Shown here piece by piece: positions 26,923 to 35,735 of a stretch of 64,000 nt of DNA. How positions within the stretch are numbered: the first letter of the stretch is position 1; each line of letters begins with the position of its first letter. This DNA comes from UBA1924 sp963976625. GTDB lineage: Bacteria; Planctomycetota; Phycisphaerae; Phycisphaerales; UBA1924. The notes below the pieces were generated by a model. That model did not search any database. It saw only the letters and a list, made by a program, of their open reading frames with translations, and was not told the DNA's origin. The stretch spans positions 1 through 64,000 of the forward strand of contig CAXBLA010000006.1 in assembly GCA_963976625.1 (NCBI GenBank), written 5' to 3'. A program made the translations under genes and the position numbers.

Positions 26923-27594
26923 TCAGAGCAGCTCCAGATCCGCCGGATCGAGCACGACGAGGGTCTGGATCGAGTCGATGAGTGGGCGGAGCCGATCGAC
27001 GACCATTGTGGCGTCGAGGCTCCCGCTGCCCAGCGATGCCTGCGACGGGTTTCCGGCTTCGTCTGTACGCAGTGAGCGGATCAGCAGGGCCGAGGCTTTG
27101 TCGCACCCGAGGCAGAGCTCGGCGATCCGGGTCAGGTGATCCTCGGCGTCCTTGATCATTGAGCCCGTCAGCCAGCCCACGGGGTCGAGCAGCAGCCCGC
27201 AGCCCAGATCCGCGCTTCGGCTCGCCCATGACATGGTGCAGATCGCGTCGCTGAGCATCCCAGCAGCGCTGGGGCGGATCAGCAGCTCGGCTCCGTGTTC
27301 GTTGGCCCATGCGTCGAGCTCGGCGAGTGACTCGTCGAACTTGGCCCATCCATCGGGCGACCAGCCGGCAAGCAGGCGGGCCGGATCATCGGTGGGCGAG
27401 GGGTCGGCGCAGTGGATCACCAGGCGGAGCGTGTCCGGGCCTGCGGGGATGGCTTGGGCCATGGACTCGACTGTCGAGACCGGGTCCCCCACCGATGCAT
27501 GGAGGATCGATGCGTAGACATCGCCGGACTTGGCATCGCGGATCTGTTGCTCGGCTGGGGAAGCTTGATTGGGTGCGCAGAGAACACAGTGCAT
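26923..27594 (-). CDS. Uncharacterised protein, possibly TIM-barrel
   Basis: 223 aa. Not firmly recognised. Alternating hydrophobic strands and helices (LRLVIHCADPSP, ELLIRPSAAGML, GLLLDPVGW, TLVVLDPADLELL) suggest a reduced TIM-barrel of the xylose-isomerase/endonuclease IV type. The usual metal-ligand pattern (Glu/Asp/His) is not obvious. It lies between nuoC and a small membrane protein, all on the minus strand. There is no ribosome-binding site; TACACT ends 5 nt before the ATG. Confidence 0.6.
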   Translation of the reverse strand: MHCVLCAPNQASPAEQQIRDAKSGDVYASILHASVGDPVSTVESMAQAIPAGPDTLRLVIHCADPSPTDDPARLLAGWSPDGWAKFDESLAELDAWANEHGAELLIRPSAAGMLSDAICTMSWASRSADLGCGLLLDPVGWLTGSMIKDAEDHLTRIAELCLGCDKASALLIRSLRTDEAGNPSQASLGSGSLDATMVVDRLRPLIDSIQTLVVLDPADLELL

Positions 27595-27599
27595 CGTCG

Positions 27600-27605
27600 A
27601 GTGTA
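27600..27605 (-). promoter_or_regulatory. -10-like hexamer at leaderless start
   Basis: On the minus strand TACACT ends 5 nt before the ATG at 27594, with no Shine-Dalgarno sequence. Confidence 0.35.
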
Positions 27606-27610
27606 TGCGT

Positions 27611-27952
27611 TTAAACCATCGCGATCAGTGCATCAGATAGGCGAACGAGCATCAATGCGAGGAAGACCGAGCCGGTGATGGTTAGCACCGGGTGATCGAA
27701 GAGCATGGAGCGAGGGTAGCGCTGGACGAGGCGCTGGGCGGTGGCCTTCTGCGGGGCGAGCGGATCGGCGTAGAGGAAACACTTGAGGTCCATGGTCAGC
27801 ATCTCGCGATCCGTGAACGGGCGGAGCTTGATCTCGGTGATGCCCTGCTCGCTGGCGGTGAAGCGGGCGTCGTGGTCATTGCGGGCGCTCATGCGGAGTG
27901 TGCGTGGTTGGTGGGTGCGGACATCGTGTCCTTCGACTTCGTAGAACGGCAT
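27611..27952 (-). CDS. Small protein with C-terminal membrane segment
   Basis: 113 aa from the ATG at 27952, which has GGAG 8 nt upstream. The N-terminal part is hydrophilic and beta-like (FYEVEGHDVRT...ITEIKLRPFTD). The C-terminus is a hydrophobic helix (about 92-112) with few residues after it, suggesting a tail anchor. No family is recognised. The next minus-strand gene begins 16 bp later, so the two are probably one transcript. Confidence 0.65.
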   Translation of the reverse strand: MPFYEVEGHDVRTHQPRTLRMSARNDHDARFTASEQGITEIKLRPFTDREMLTMDLKCFLYADPLAPQKATAQRLVQRYPRSMLFDHPVLTITGSVFLALMLVRLSDALIAMV

Positions 27953-28014
27953 AGAGTGGTCTCCGTGTGTGTGCAGCACAGCCTACCACACCCACACGAA
28001 CGCTGCTGGATATC

Positions 28015-28047
28015 AAAAAACGGCACACCCTGTTTAAGGGTGTGCCG
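28015..28047 (-). terminator. Intrinsic terminator of the first anchor-C PEP-CTERM gene
   Basis: A perfect 11-bp stem (28037-28047 with 28021-28031) has a 5-nt loop, followed on the minus strand by six T (28020-28015). 37 bp past the stop of the gene at 28084. Confidence 0.92.
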
Positions 28048-28083
28048 CCAGGTCAACAAACTTTGATTTGATCAGTTGATGGA

Positions 28084-28704
28084 TCAGCGTCGACGGCGAG
28101 CGCCGAGCAGGCCGATTGAGCCGAGCCCGATGGCCAATGCCCCCGGAGCCGGGACAGGGGCTGCCCCGTCCACGCTCACATTGTCGATCGAAGCGCCGTA
28201 GGCGCTGGCATTGAGCCCGGTGAACGCGATCGTGCTCAACTCTTCAGTTGCCACGAAGGTCCACGAGATGTGCTGCCACTTTGGATCGCCCGAAGAGGCT
28301 TCTTGGGTCTGGTAGTCGAACGAGAAGGCTTCGCTCTCGCCGGCTGCGCCGACGCTCATCAGCTTGGGTGATGGTGCGCCGAACATGTTGGCCGAGAGAT
28401 CGAACTCGACGGTGTAGATCCAGCCGATCGTGGTGGCGATTTCTTGCGAAACGCCGCCGCCAGCGCCGGCCATGTTCAGATCGAGGGTGTGATCGCCATC
28501 GGAAGCTTCCCAGAGCGAACCGATGTAATCGATCCCGTTGCCGAACACGGTCCAGCCGTCGAGGACGGTGCTCCCAGCGCTCAGCGATACCCATGATGGG
28601 ACCGCGAATGAAGAATCTTCAAACGAGCCGTTCGTGATCAGGTTGCCATGGGCCACGCCGGCGGAAACCGCCAAAGCCATGCCCAATATATACTTGTGTG
28701 TCAT
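28084..28704 (-). CDS. Choice-of-anchor C / DUF642-like PEP-CTERM protein, copy 1
   Basis: 206 aa from the ATG at 28704 (GGAGGG upstream). Signal peptide ends near AHGN. The mature part starts LITNGSFEDS and contains LDGWTVFGNGIDYIG, DLNMAGAGGGVSQ and YTVEFDLSANM, the core of the choice-of-anchor C family (DUF642-like beta-sandwich). It ends VPAPGALAIGLGSIGLLG plus RRRR, a PEP-CTERM-like tail for exosortase-type sorting. First of three tandem paralogues of nearly equal length, each with its own ribosome-binding site and terminator. Likely a secreted surface or matrix protein. Confidence 0.88.
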   Translation of the reverse strand: MTHKYILGMALAVSAGVAHGNLITNGSFEDSSFAVPSWVSLSAGSTVLDGWTVFGNGIDYIGSLWEASDGDHTLDLNMAGAGGGVSQEIATTIGWIYTVEFDLSANMFGAPSPKLMSVGAAGESEAFSFDYQTQEASSGDPKWQHISWTFVATEELSTIAFTGLNASAYGASIDNVSVDGAAPVPAPGALAIGLGSIGLLGARRRR

Positions 28705-28865
28705 TTTGCCCTCCAGTAGAGTATTTTGAGTTGTATCCCACCACAAAGTACATCCATCCGATAAGAACGCCAGTTGATTTGAAGTTTTGCATCAACATAC
28801 GCCGCCACCCCGCAGCGACCCGCGCAAATTCCTCCCTACTCATGAACTGGATAGGGATGGCGCAG

Positions 28866-28889
28866 AAAAAAACACCCTGATCAGGGTGC
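28866..28889 (-). terminator. Intrinsic terminator of anchor-C copy 2
   Basis: The palindrome CACCCTGATCAGGGTG (28873-28888) is followed on the minus strand by seven T (28872-28866). 30 bp past the stop of the gene at 28919. Confidence 0.85.
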
Positions 28890-28918
28890 TTTGATATCCA
28901 GAGGATTGGATTCGTCGA

Positions 28919-29542
28919 TTAGCTCCGGCGACGGCGGCTGGCGGCGATCCCGCAGAATCCGAGGGCCATCATCGCGGAAGGGGCAGGGACGCCGCCCACT
29001 TCGTTCACGGAGACATTGTCGATCGCGGCGCCGAATGCACCGGCGTTAATGCCTTCGAATGAGAGCGTTGTTGACGCGTCATTGGCGGTGAAGATCCAGG
29101 ACACGCGCTGCCACTTGGGGTCCGCAGCCGAAGCACCGATGGCGACATGGTCGTATTCGAACTCTTTTGCCTCGCCGGCGGCACTGATCTCGAGGATCTT
29201 GCCGTCCGGGGCGTTAAACATGTTCGCGGAGAGGTCAAACTCGACCTCGTAAGTCTCGCCGATGATGGTGGAGAAGGTCTGGGCGACCCCGCCGCCGGCT
29301 GCACGCATGTTCAGGTCAACCGAGCGTTCGCCATCGGATGCAGCCCAGAGGCCACCAACATAGTCCACACCGGTCCCGAAGACGGTCCAGCCGTCGATGG
29401 CGGTGCTTCCGCCTCCAAGCGAGGCCCAAGCCCCGCCGAGGAAAAGTGGTGATTCTTCAAATGATCCGTTTGAAATCAGATCTGCCTGGGCGATCCCCGC
29501 CCCCAGAGCGATTACGCCGCACATTACAAACTTGCGATTCAT
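28919..29542 (-). CDS. Choice-of-anchor C / DUF642-like PEP-CTERM protein, copy 2
   Basis: 207 aa from the ATG at 29542 (GGAGG upstream). Signal peptide ends near AQAD. The core repeats the copy-1 pattern: LISNGSFEESP, IDGWTVFGTGVDYVG, DLNMRAAGGGVAQ, YEVEFDLSANMF, WQRVSWIFTA. The tail is VPAPSAMMALGFCGIAA followed by RRRRS. By eye about half of the residues match copy 1. A short motif, ACTCAA..TACTC, is shared upstream of both genes between the promoter region and the ribosome-binding site. Confidence 0.88.
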   Translation of the reverse strand: MNRKFVMCGVIALGAGIAQADLISNGSFEESPLFLGGAWASLGGGSTAIDGWTVFGTGVDYVGGLWAASDGERSVDLNMRAAGGGVAQTFSTIIGETYEVEFDLSANMFNAPDGKILEISAAGEAKEFEYDHVAIGASAADPKWQRVSWIFTANDASTTLSFEGINAGAFGAAIDNVSVNEVGGVPAPSAMMALGFCGIAASRRRRS

Positions 29543-29937
29543 AGCTCGCCTCCGTACATATTCGAGTATTGAGTTTTCGTACACACCTCAAATGTACAGC
29601 GCACAGATTGCGCGGCCACCCGATTGCGAATTCGGGCATATAGATTCCGCGATAAAGGTCCTGTTTTCTGGCATTATGAGACGACCGTTGCCGTTTTTGA
29701 GCAGAAAACAGTGATATTATCGCGCGTCGACAACGCCAACGGCAGCGTGCTCATATCGCATCCAATCGTTCAAAATGTAAAGATAGCGAAAGCCTACGGG
29801 CTGCTCCAGCGATCAGACCGACAACACCGTCGTCGTGTCTGATGCTCAGGCTCAGAATACCTGGCAATGCGTTGATATCAAAAACGCACACCCGAGATCT
29901 GGATGTGCGTAGGAAAATGATCGGCGTCTTGGGAAAC
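29543..29937. other. Intergenic region between anchor-C copies 2 and 3
   Basis: 395 bp, more AT-rich than the genes. It holds the terminator of copy 3 (29880-29910) and a perfect 5-bp-stem hairpin GCGCA-CAGAT-TGCGC (29599-29613) in the leader of copy 2. No protein or RNA gene is recognised in the rest. Confidence 0.45.
29880..29910 (-). terminator. Intrinsic terminator of anchor-C copy 3
   Basis: A 10-bp stem with one G-U pair (29901-29910 with 29884-29893) is followed on the minus strand by five T. 27 bp past the stop of the gene at 29938. Confidence 0.8.
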
Positions 29938-30558
29938 TCAGCCCTCGTAGCGACGACGGCGTGTGGCCAACAGCCCCACCATACCGAAGCCGGCCAGTGC
30001 CCCCGGGGTCGGGACGCCGGTGACCACGACATTGTCGAGTGCGGCACCGAATACGCCGCCGGTGATTCCCTCGAACCAGAGGTTGGTGCTGCTGCTCGTC
30101 GCAGTGAATGTCCAGCTCATGCGTTCCCACGCGGGGTCGAGCTGCGTCGAGCCCGCGGCGACATAATCAAACTCAAAATCCTCCGAGTCACCCGCGGCAT
30201 TCACACGCATGATCTTGGTCGATGGCCCACCGGCCATGTTGGCGGACATATCGAACTCGACCGTGTACACCCAACCAACCGTGGTCGCGAAAGTCTGGGC
30301 AATCCCCCCGTTCGGGGTCACATTGTTGATATCGATCGAGTGCAGGCCGTCTGACGCGGTGATGTAGGTCCCGAAGTAGTCAACGCCACCACCAACCGTG
30401 GTCCATCCTTCGATCGAAGTGTTCCCGCCGCCGAGCACGCTCCATGTGCTGCCCGGGTTGAGGCTCGACTCTTCAAAGGAGCCGTTGACGATGAGGTTGG
30501 CGCTCGCAGCGCAGACGAAAGATGCTGAACATGCAAGACAAACGCGAAGTGAGTTCAT
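29938..30558 (-). CDS. Choice-of-anchor C / DUF642-like PEP-CTERM protein, copy 3
   Basis: 206 aa from the ATG at 30558 (GGAG upstream). Signal peptide ends near ASAN. Family core: LIVNGSFEESS, IEGWTTVGGGVDYFG, DINNVTPNGGIAQ, YTVEFDMSANM, WERMSWTFTATS. The tail is VPTPGALAGFGMVGLLA followed by TRRRRYEG. It is the most divergent of the three copies; its basic end carries three extra residues after the arginines. Confidence 0.88.
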   Translation of the reverse strand: MNSLRVCLACSASFVCAASANLIVNGSFEESSLNPGSTWSVLGGGNTSIEGWTTVGGGVDYFGTYITASDGLHSIDINNVTPNGGIAQTFATTVGWVYTVEFDMSANMAGGPSTKIMRVNAAGDSEDFEFDYVAAGSTQLDPAWERMSWTFTATSSSTNLWFEGITGGVFGAALDNVVVTGVPTPGALAGFGMVGLLATRRRRYEG

Positions 30559-30727
30559 GTGGTAGCTCCAAAAAAATGGCATACACAAGCCATCGAAAAC
30601 TGGCTGAAGAGCAAGTTTACCCCAAAATTTGGGGGGCGTCCATGCAAGAAATGCCCACTTGAAGGGAATTTTTTAGGTTTTGAACACAATCGGTCCGTGT
30701 ACGCCCATCGCCTCGGGCTTGCTCGGC

Positions 30728-31390
30728 TCACACACTGACCACGCTCGGGGTGTCCGAGGTGATCAGTTCGGCCTGGGTCTTCTCAATGACTTCCTCGGCG
30801 CTCACGCCGGGGGCGAGCTCGGTGAGGCGGAATCGATGCTGCTCGTAGTCCATCTCCAGGACGCACAGATCGGTGATGATCATGTCGATGCACCGCTTGC
30901 CCGTCAATGGCAGCGTGCACTCCTTGAGGATCTTGGGCTCGCCCTTGCGGTTGCAGTGCTCCATGGTGACGACGACCTTTTTGACGCCGGCGACGAGGTC
31001 CATCGCGCCGCCCATGCCCTTGATCATCTTGCCGGGGATCATCCAGTTGGCGATATCGCCCTCTTGGGAGATCTGCATGGCCCCGAGGATGCACATGTCG
31101 ATGTGCCCGCCTCGGATCATGGCGAAGGACTGTGAGGAGGCGAACGAGGCCGAGCCTGTGCGGGCGGTGATCGTCTGCTTTCCGGCGTTGATCAGGTCCG
31201 GATCGACCTTGTCCTCGGTGGGGAAAGGCCCGATGCCCAGGAGCCCGTTCTCGGATTGGAGCCAGACATCCATGCCGTCGGGGATGTAGTTGGCGACGAG
31301 CGTCGGCATCCCGATCCCGAGGTTGACGATGTACCCGTCCTGCAGCTCTCTGGCTGCCCGTTTGGTGATGTCTTCGCGTGATAATGGCAT
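30728..31390 (-). CDS. scoB: 3-oxoacid CoA-transferase subunit B
   Basis: 220 aa from the ATG at 31390. The catalytic motif SENGLLG (Glu47) accepts CoA as a thioester. GIGMPTLVANYIP, GGHIDMCILGAMQ and GAMDLVAGVKKVVV complete the SCOT beta-subunit pattern. It transfers CoA between succinyl-CoA and acetoacetate (or similar acids). Subunit A lies 7.6 kb away at 39030-39761 on the same strand instead of next door. There is no ribosome-binding site; TATACT ends 5 nt before the ATG, so leaderless translation is likely. Confidence 0.93.
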   Translation of the reverse strand: MPLSREDITKRAARELQDGYIVNLGIGMPTLVANYIPDGMDVWLQSENGLLGIGPFPTEDKVDPDLINAGKQTITARTGSASFASSQSFAMIRGGHIDMCILGAMQISQEGDIANWMIPGKMIKGMGGAMDLVAGVKKVVVTMEHCNRKGEPKILKECTLPLTGKRCIDMIITDLCVLEMDYEQHRFRLTELAPGVSAEEVIEKTQAELITSDTPSVVSV

Positions 31391-31395
31391 GGGCA

Positions 31396-31401
31396 AGTAT
31401 A
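31396..31401 (-). promoter_or_regulatory. -10-like hexamer at leaderless start of scoB
   Basis: On the minus strand TATACT, then TGCCC, then ATG (31390). The same TGCCC-ATG spacer follows TACTAT at 53276-53281. Confidence 0.45.
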
Positions 31402-31428
31402 GGGAGAGGGAAGTGGCTCGCCCCAGCC

Positions 31429-31593
31429 TCAGGGTTTCGTTTTCTTACCCTTCGACTTTTCAACGGGCTTGCCCCCCACTGTCAGTGTGGCCTTGGTGCC
31501 CTTCTTCTTGGGTAAGAGTGTTCGCTTGAGCATCCAGAGTGCACCGATGGCGATGAGTGTCACGACCCAGAACTGCCAGTCGTTGATCGGCAT
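31429..31593 (-). CDS. Small membrane protein encoded after feoB
   Basis: 54 aa. The ATG lies 2 bp after the feoB stop codon, so it is surely co-transcribed. One membrane helix (about residues 7-22) is followed by a very basic cytoplasmic tail (KKKGTK, KSKGKKTKP). No cysteines, so it is not the usual Cys-rich FeoB-associated protein. It could take the place of FeoC as a small partner of FeoB, but this is inference from position. Confidence 0.65.
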   Translation of the reverse strand: MPINDWQFWVVTLIAIGALWMLKRTLLPKKKGTKATLTVGGKPVEKSKGKKTKP

Positions 31594-31595
31594 GA

Positions 31596-33659
31596 TTACG
31601 CCCCCCCGAAGATCAGCACGCTCTGGTAGGCGATCAATGCGCCGGCGTAGGCGACGAGCGACATCCATCCGAGTTGGAGCATGGCCCATTTCCAGCCGCC
31701 GGCTTCTTTGGCGGTGACCACCAGTGTGGGCAGGCAGAGCGAGGCGAGGACATAGAAGATCAGCAGCGACCAGCTTGTTGCGGGCGTGAACATCGGGGAG
31801 CCGTCGTCTTTGGTCGCGTTGGCGATCGACCCGAGCACGGTCTCGTCCTCGACATCATCTGACCCGGCGACTTGCACGGCCATCGTGGAGACGAAGACCT
31901 CGCGGGCGGCGAACGACGCGAGCACGCCTACGGTCAGCTGGCGGTCGTAGCCCAGTGGAGCGAACACGGGCTGGAATCCTGAGCCCAATCGACCGAGCAT
32001 GGAGTTCTTTGCGGCGTTGCGGGTGTCGAGGGCGTCGGCTTCGTCGAAGAGTGCTTGGGCTTGCTGGGATGGCTCAGCGTCGGGTGCGGTATCGACCATC
32101 GCGTCTGCCTGGGCTCGCAGATCGATTGATTCTTGCGTTGGATCGCTGTGGGGATAGGCCCCGAGCCACCAGAGGACGATGGAGATCGCCAAGATCATCG
32201 TGCCGGCCTTCTTGAGGAAGACCATCCCGCGATCGAAGGTCAGCAGCAGGGCCGACTTGAGGTCCGGCACGCGGTAGCTGGGCAGCTCAAGGGCCATGGG
32301 GCGCGACTTGCCACGCAGGATCGTTCGGCGGAACAGCAGCGAGGTGAAGAGCCCGGCGGCGACGCCCAGCACATAGCACATCGTGAACGCGAGCGCCTGA
32401 CGCATGGGCTCGCCCGGGAACAGGATGGTTGTGAGCAGCACATAGACCGGGATGCGGGCGGTGCAGCTCATGAACGGGGCGACGAGGATCGTTGCGAGGC
32501 GATCGCGCCGATCGGGGATGGCGCGGGCGGCCATGATGCCGGGGATCGCGCAGGCGTGGCTTGAAAGCAAGGGGACGAAGGCGTGCCCGGACATCCCGAA
32601 TGGTCGCAGGGCCCGGTCGATAACGAAGGCCGCCCGGGCGAGGTAGCCGGTGCCCTCGAGCAGCGCGAGCATAAAGAAGAGCAAGCAGATCTGAGGCAGG
32701 AAGATGACCGTGCCCCCCACGCCCGCGATCACGCCGTCGACCATGAGGTCGTGGATCGGGCCGGCGGGGAGGATCGCCCCGACCCAGTTGCCGGCGCTGC
32801 CGAACCAGAGATCGATCCAGTCCATGGGGTAGGCCGCGAACTTGAAGATGGTCCAGAAGAGCCCGGTCATGATGGCGACGAACGAGAGCAGCCCGAGCAC
32901 GGGGTGGGTGAAGGCGCGATCGAGGCGATCGGTGAGCGAGTCGTCTTGGTTGCCTGCGCTGGCGGCGGCGACTTGTTCGTAGATGGATTGGGCCCAGCGC
33001 TCGATCCCGGCTTGGTCGGTTGGTGCGGAGCGATCAGGGATCTTGGCGCTGGTGAGTTGCTCGACGAGTGTGTCGAGCCCTTCGCCGGTGCGGGCGCTGC
33101 ACAAAACGACTTTGCACCCGAGGCACTCGGACAGCTTGTCGGCGTCGATATGGATGCCTTTGCGTCGGGCAGCGTCGATCATGTTGACGGCCACGATCGT
33201 TGGCAGTCGGCGTGATAAGGACTCGCCGACGATCGAGAGGTTGCGCATCAGGTTGGTGGCGTCGATGACGACGAGCAAGGCGTCGGGGACGCGGGCGGTT
33301 TCGCCGGCGGGTGCCAATGAGCCGTCGAGTAGTTCTCGGCAGACTCGCGATTCAGACAAATCCAAATCGAGCGAGTAGATCCCGGGCAGGTCGATGAGCA
33401 CGGACGCGATGCCTGCTTGAGCATCTGTGTTGGCTTCGGCGATTGAGATTGGCAGCTGCACATGGGCGACGCGGGCTTCTTGGGTGGTGCCGGGGAAGTT
33501 GGAGGTTTTGGCGCGGATGCCGGCGAGCCGATTGAACAGCGTCGTCTTGCCGACATTGGGGTTGCCCAGCACCGCGATCGCATGGCGCGGGACTTGGCGG
33601 GTCTCCGTGTGCTCTGGCTTTGTATTTTTGGATGGGGTCGATGAGTCGGTCGGTGGCAT
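31596..33659 (-). CDS. feoB: Ferrous iron transporter FeoB
   Basis: 687 aa from the ATG at 33659; a TTG ten codons upstream is possible. The N-terminal G domain has GNPNVGKTTLFN, a DLPGIYSLDLDL switch II and NMID at the G4 position. The membrane domain has the two Gate motifs (RAAFVIDRALRPFGMSGHAFVPLL; and the second after FASFAAREVF, given only in part). It imports Fe2+ across the inner membrane. An insert of about 60 residues between membrane helices (Asp/Ala-rich) is present. Second gene of feoA-feoB-small protein. Confidence 0.95.
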   Translation of the reverse strand: MPPTDSSTPSKNTKPEHTETRQVPRHAIAVLGNPNVGKTTLFNRLAGIRAKTSNFPGTTQEARVAHVQLPISIAEANTDAQAGIASVLIDLPGIYSLDLDLSESRVCRELLDGSLAPAGETARVPDALLVVIDATNLMRNLSIVGESLSRRLPTIVAVNMIDAARRKGIHIDADKLSECLGCKVVLCSARTGEGLDTLVEQLTSAKIPDRSAPTDQAGIERWAQSIYEQVAAASAGNQDDSLTDRLDRAFTHPVLGLLSFVAIMTGLFWTIFKFAAYPMDWIDLWFGSAGNWVGAILPAGPIHDLMVDGVIAGVGGTVIFLPQICLLFFMLALLEGTGYLARAAFVIDRALRPFGMSGHAFVPLLSSHACAIPGIMAARAIPDRRDRLATILVAPFMSCTARIPVYVLLTTILFPGEPMRQALAFTMCYVLGVAAGLFTSLLFRRTILRGKSRPMALELPSYRVPDLKSALLLTFDRGMVFLKKAGTMILAISIVLWWLGAYPHSDPTQESIDLRAQADAMVDTAPDAEPSQQAQALFDEADALDTRNAAKNSMLGRLGSGFQPVFAPLGYDRQLTVGVLASFAAREVFVSTMAVQVAGSDDVEDETVLGSIANATKDDGSPMFTPATSWSLLIFYVLASLCLPTLVVTAKEAGGWKWAMLQLGWMSLVAYAGALIAYQSVLIFGGA

Positions 33660-33720
33660 CGCGGCGGTGCTCTCTTGATCGGTCGCCAATTTCGGCGAGT
33701 TTCGAAAGGGCGTGAGCCGA

Positions 33721-34029
33721 TTAATCGTCGATGCGGACCATCACACGCGAGGCGATGTCTTTGGCGAGCCCGATTCTGCACGCGCCCGAGAGCGAGACGA
33801 TGCACGGCTCGCCCAGGCGGCACATCTGCACCGACGCATCGGGGCGCAGTCCCATCGCGCGGAGCATCGAGCACTCGTCGGGGTGCGCCTGGGTGCAATC
33901 GATCCGCCCGGTCTGTCCACGCATGAGCTGGGTCATGGGGATCGACTTGGATTCGATCTGTGTGCTTGGCTGGGCACTGGGCTCAGCGGGTTGGCTTGAC
34001 ATGCTTGGTGCTTCGATCATGCTGCTCAT
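33721..34029 (-). CDS. feoA: Ferrous iron transport protein A
   Basis: 102 aa from the ATG at 34029, with GGGGAG close upstream. The C-terminal 75 residues form the SH3-like FeoA domain (QLMRGQTGRI, MLRAMGLRPDASVQM, CRIGLAKDIASRVMV). The Ser/Pro/Gln-rich N-terminal extension of about 30 residues is not typical. FeoA is a small cytoplasmic protein needed for FeoB activity. The stop lies 61 bp before the feoB ATG. Confidence 0.92.
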   Translation of the reverse strand: MSSMIEAPSMSSQPAEPSAQPSTQIESKSIPMTQLMRGQTGRIDCTQAHPDECSMLRAMGLRPDASVQMCRLGEPCIVSLSGACRIGLAKDIASRVMVRIDD

Positions 34030-34080
34030 GACTCCCCTTGATGGCTCGATGACCACCCTGAGTGGGCACGAGACACAGGG

Positions 34081-34109
34081 ATCATATTCCAGTTGAGACC
34101 GATTCGCAA
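34081..34109 (-). promoter_or_regulatory. Predicted feoAB promoter
   Basis: On the minus strand: TTGCGA (34109-34104), exactly 17 bp, TATGAT (34086-34081). The transcript would have a leader of about 45 nt before feoA. No clear Fur box was found by eye. Confidence 0.5.
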
Positions 34110-34123
34110 CAGCAGATGTGGAT

Positions 34124-35503
34124 TTATGTCGCTGAGCTGTCGTTTTCAGCAGAATCCGTTGGCTCGACGGGCTGGAATGACATGCAATAGCCTGCGCGCC
34201 AGATCGGGAACATGACTTCGCAGCGGAAGCCGACGAACTCTTGCGGGTCCCAGCCGACCCGGCTAAAGAGGGTCTGGGTGAGTTCGCTGTGGTTCGGGTA
34301 CGACGGGGTCGAGGCGTGCCCGATGCCTTCGCCGAGCAGTTCGAGGCGCGGCGGCGAGGGGTAGCGGGTGATCCAACGCTGCCCGCCCGGCGAGGTCAGG
34401 TTTGGGTACCAGAGCTGCGAATCGAGCTTGGGACGCACGGTGCGTTCGAGATCGCGGTGGAGATAGATATCAAACAACAGTCGGGCGCAGGGGCAGTTGA
34501 CCAGCGACCAGACTTCGTCCAAGGTGAGCTGGCCCGATTTGGGATCGCGGTATGGGTGGTTCGAGCGGGCGGCGGTGATGACATCGAGGGTTTGTGGGCC
34601 AGAGAAGTTGGCCGGGTCGATGACCTGGATCAGGTTGTCCGAGGTACCCTGCGAGGACACCGTGGGCAGCGGATGGGTGGTGAACTCTTTGAGCAGGGCC
34701 TCGGGCGTGTTGCCCATGGGCTTAGAGTCGTCGAGGTAGTCAATGGTTCGGTTTTCTGGGTCGTCCCATTGCAGCGTGTCGCCCGCGCGGATCACGACGG
34801 GCATGCCGCCGGGGACGACGGTGGTTTGGTACAGGCCCGAGGCGATGGCCCGCTGGAGGACATCGGGGTTCTCGGGCGATTGGCGGAAGGCGTAGAGGCT
34901 GATGCTGGTGGCGGCGCTGCGCCCGGTGACGCCGACGGCTGATTGGAAGAGCTGCTCGCGGGCTTCGACCCCGCCCAGGCGGGATTCGACATCAGGCGAA
35001 CCGATGGCGTTGATCCGGGCGGCGAGCTTGGTGTGCGAGCCGGCGAGGGAATCGATGAGCTGCCCGAACTGCTCGACGCCCACGGCCGCCAGTTCGATCG
35101 AGGCTTGTTCTACGCCGGCGCTGCGCATCGCTTCGAGCATCTGCTCGAGCCCCTTGACGCCCGGGAGCTTGACGAGGGTTTGGGTGTTGGGCGATTGGTC
35201 GCGCAGGGCGTGGATCACGCGCTGGCAGGTGTTGCGGACGATGTCGAGGTGCTTGGACATGCCGGACCCGGTTTGGGCGGGTTCGGGGAGTTGAATGACG
35301 AGGCTCGAGAGGTCCGCGTGCAGGCGAGCGGCGACGCGATCGCACAGGGCGCGCTCATCGGCGGTGAGCGGGGATGGCAACCCCCTCGATTTGATCTTCG
35401 GCGTTGAAACAGAAACATCTGGCATCACACGAACAGTACCCCGAATCCCGGGGGATGTGTGGGCTGGCATCATGGCATTTGGCCCAAATTCTGAACGGTG
35501 CAT
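34124..35503 (-). CDS. Uncharacterised cytoplasmic protein
   Basis: 459 aa. No signal peptide or membrane segment. The N-terminal part (DERALCDRVAARLHADLSS) is helical, and residues 75-160 read like paired helices with leucine spacing. The C-terminal half is beta-rich with several Pro/Tyr-rich stretches (NCPCARLLFDIYLHRDLE, RYPSPPRLELLGEG). No family is recognised. AGAGGA lies upstream of the ATG. It is transcribed away from the HAF-repeat gene, with 232 bp of AT-rich DNA between the starts. Confidence 0.65.
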   Translation of the reverse strand: MHRSEFGPNAMMPAHTSPGIRGTVRVMPDVSVSTPKIKSRGLPSPLTADERALCDRVAARLHADLSSLVIQLPEPAQTGSGMSKHLDIVRNTCQRVIHALRDQSPNTQTLVKLPGVKGLEQMLEAMRSAGVEQASIELAAVGVEQFGQLIDSLAGSHTKLAARINAIGSPDVESRLGGVEAREQLFQSAVGVTGRSAATSISLYAFRQSPENPDVLQRAIASGLYQTTVVPGGMPVVIRAGDTLQWDDPENRTIDYLDDSKPMGNTPEALLKEFTTHPLPTVSSQGTSDNLIQVIDPANFSGPQTLDVITAARSNHPYRDPKSGQLTLDEVWSLVNCPCARLLFDIYLHRDLERTVRPKLDSQLWYPNLTSPGGQRWITRYPSPPRLELLGEGIGHASTPSYPNHSELTQTLFSRVGWDPQEFVGFRCEVMFPIWRAGYCMSFQPVEPTDSAENDSSAT

Positions 35504-35735
35504 GCGGGTTCCTCTTTGAATTGTGTCCTCCGAGCGGCATCTGTGGCTCGGAAACGGGGATTTGATGAATATGTGTAGAAAATATCTGATTTCAGGGTTG
35601 ATTTCAAGTCAGTTTTCAATATATTCAAGTGAAGGCCCGATCAACCGATCAGATGCCTCTGTGAAACCATCGTTGAACACCATTCTGGATTCGCTTGCTC
35701 AGGAACCACTCAGAACATATATAAAAGGACACGCC

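Noticed and set aside
34030..34123. Fur box in the feoAB promoter
   Set aside because: No 19-bp GATAAT-type palindrome could be recognised.
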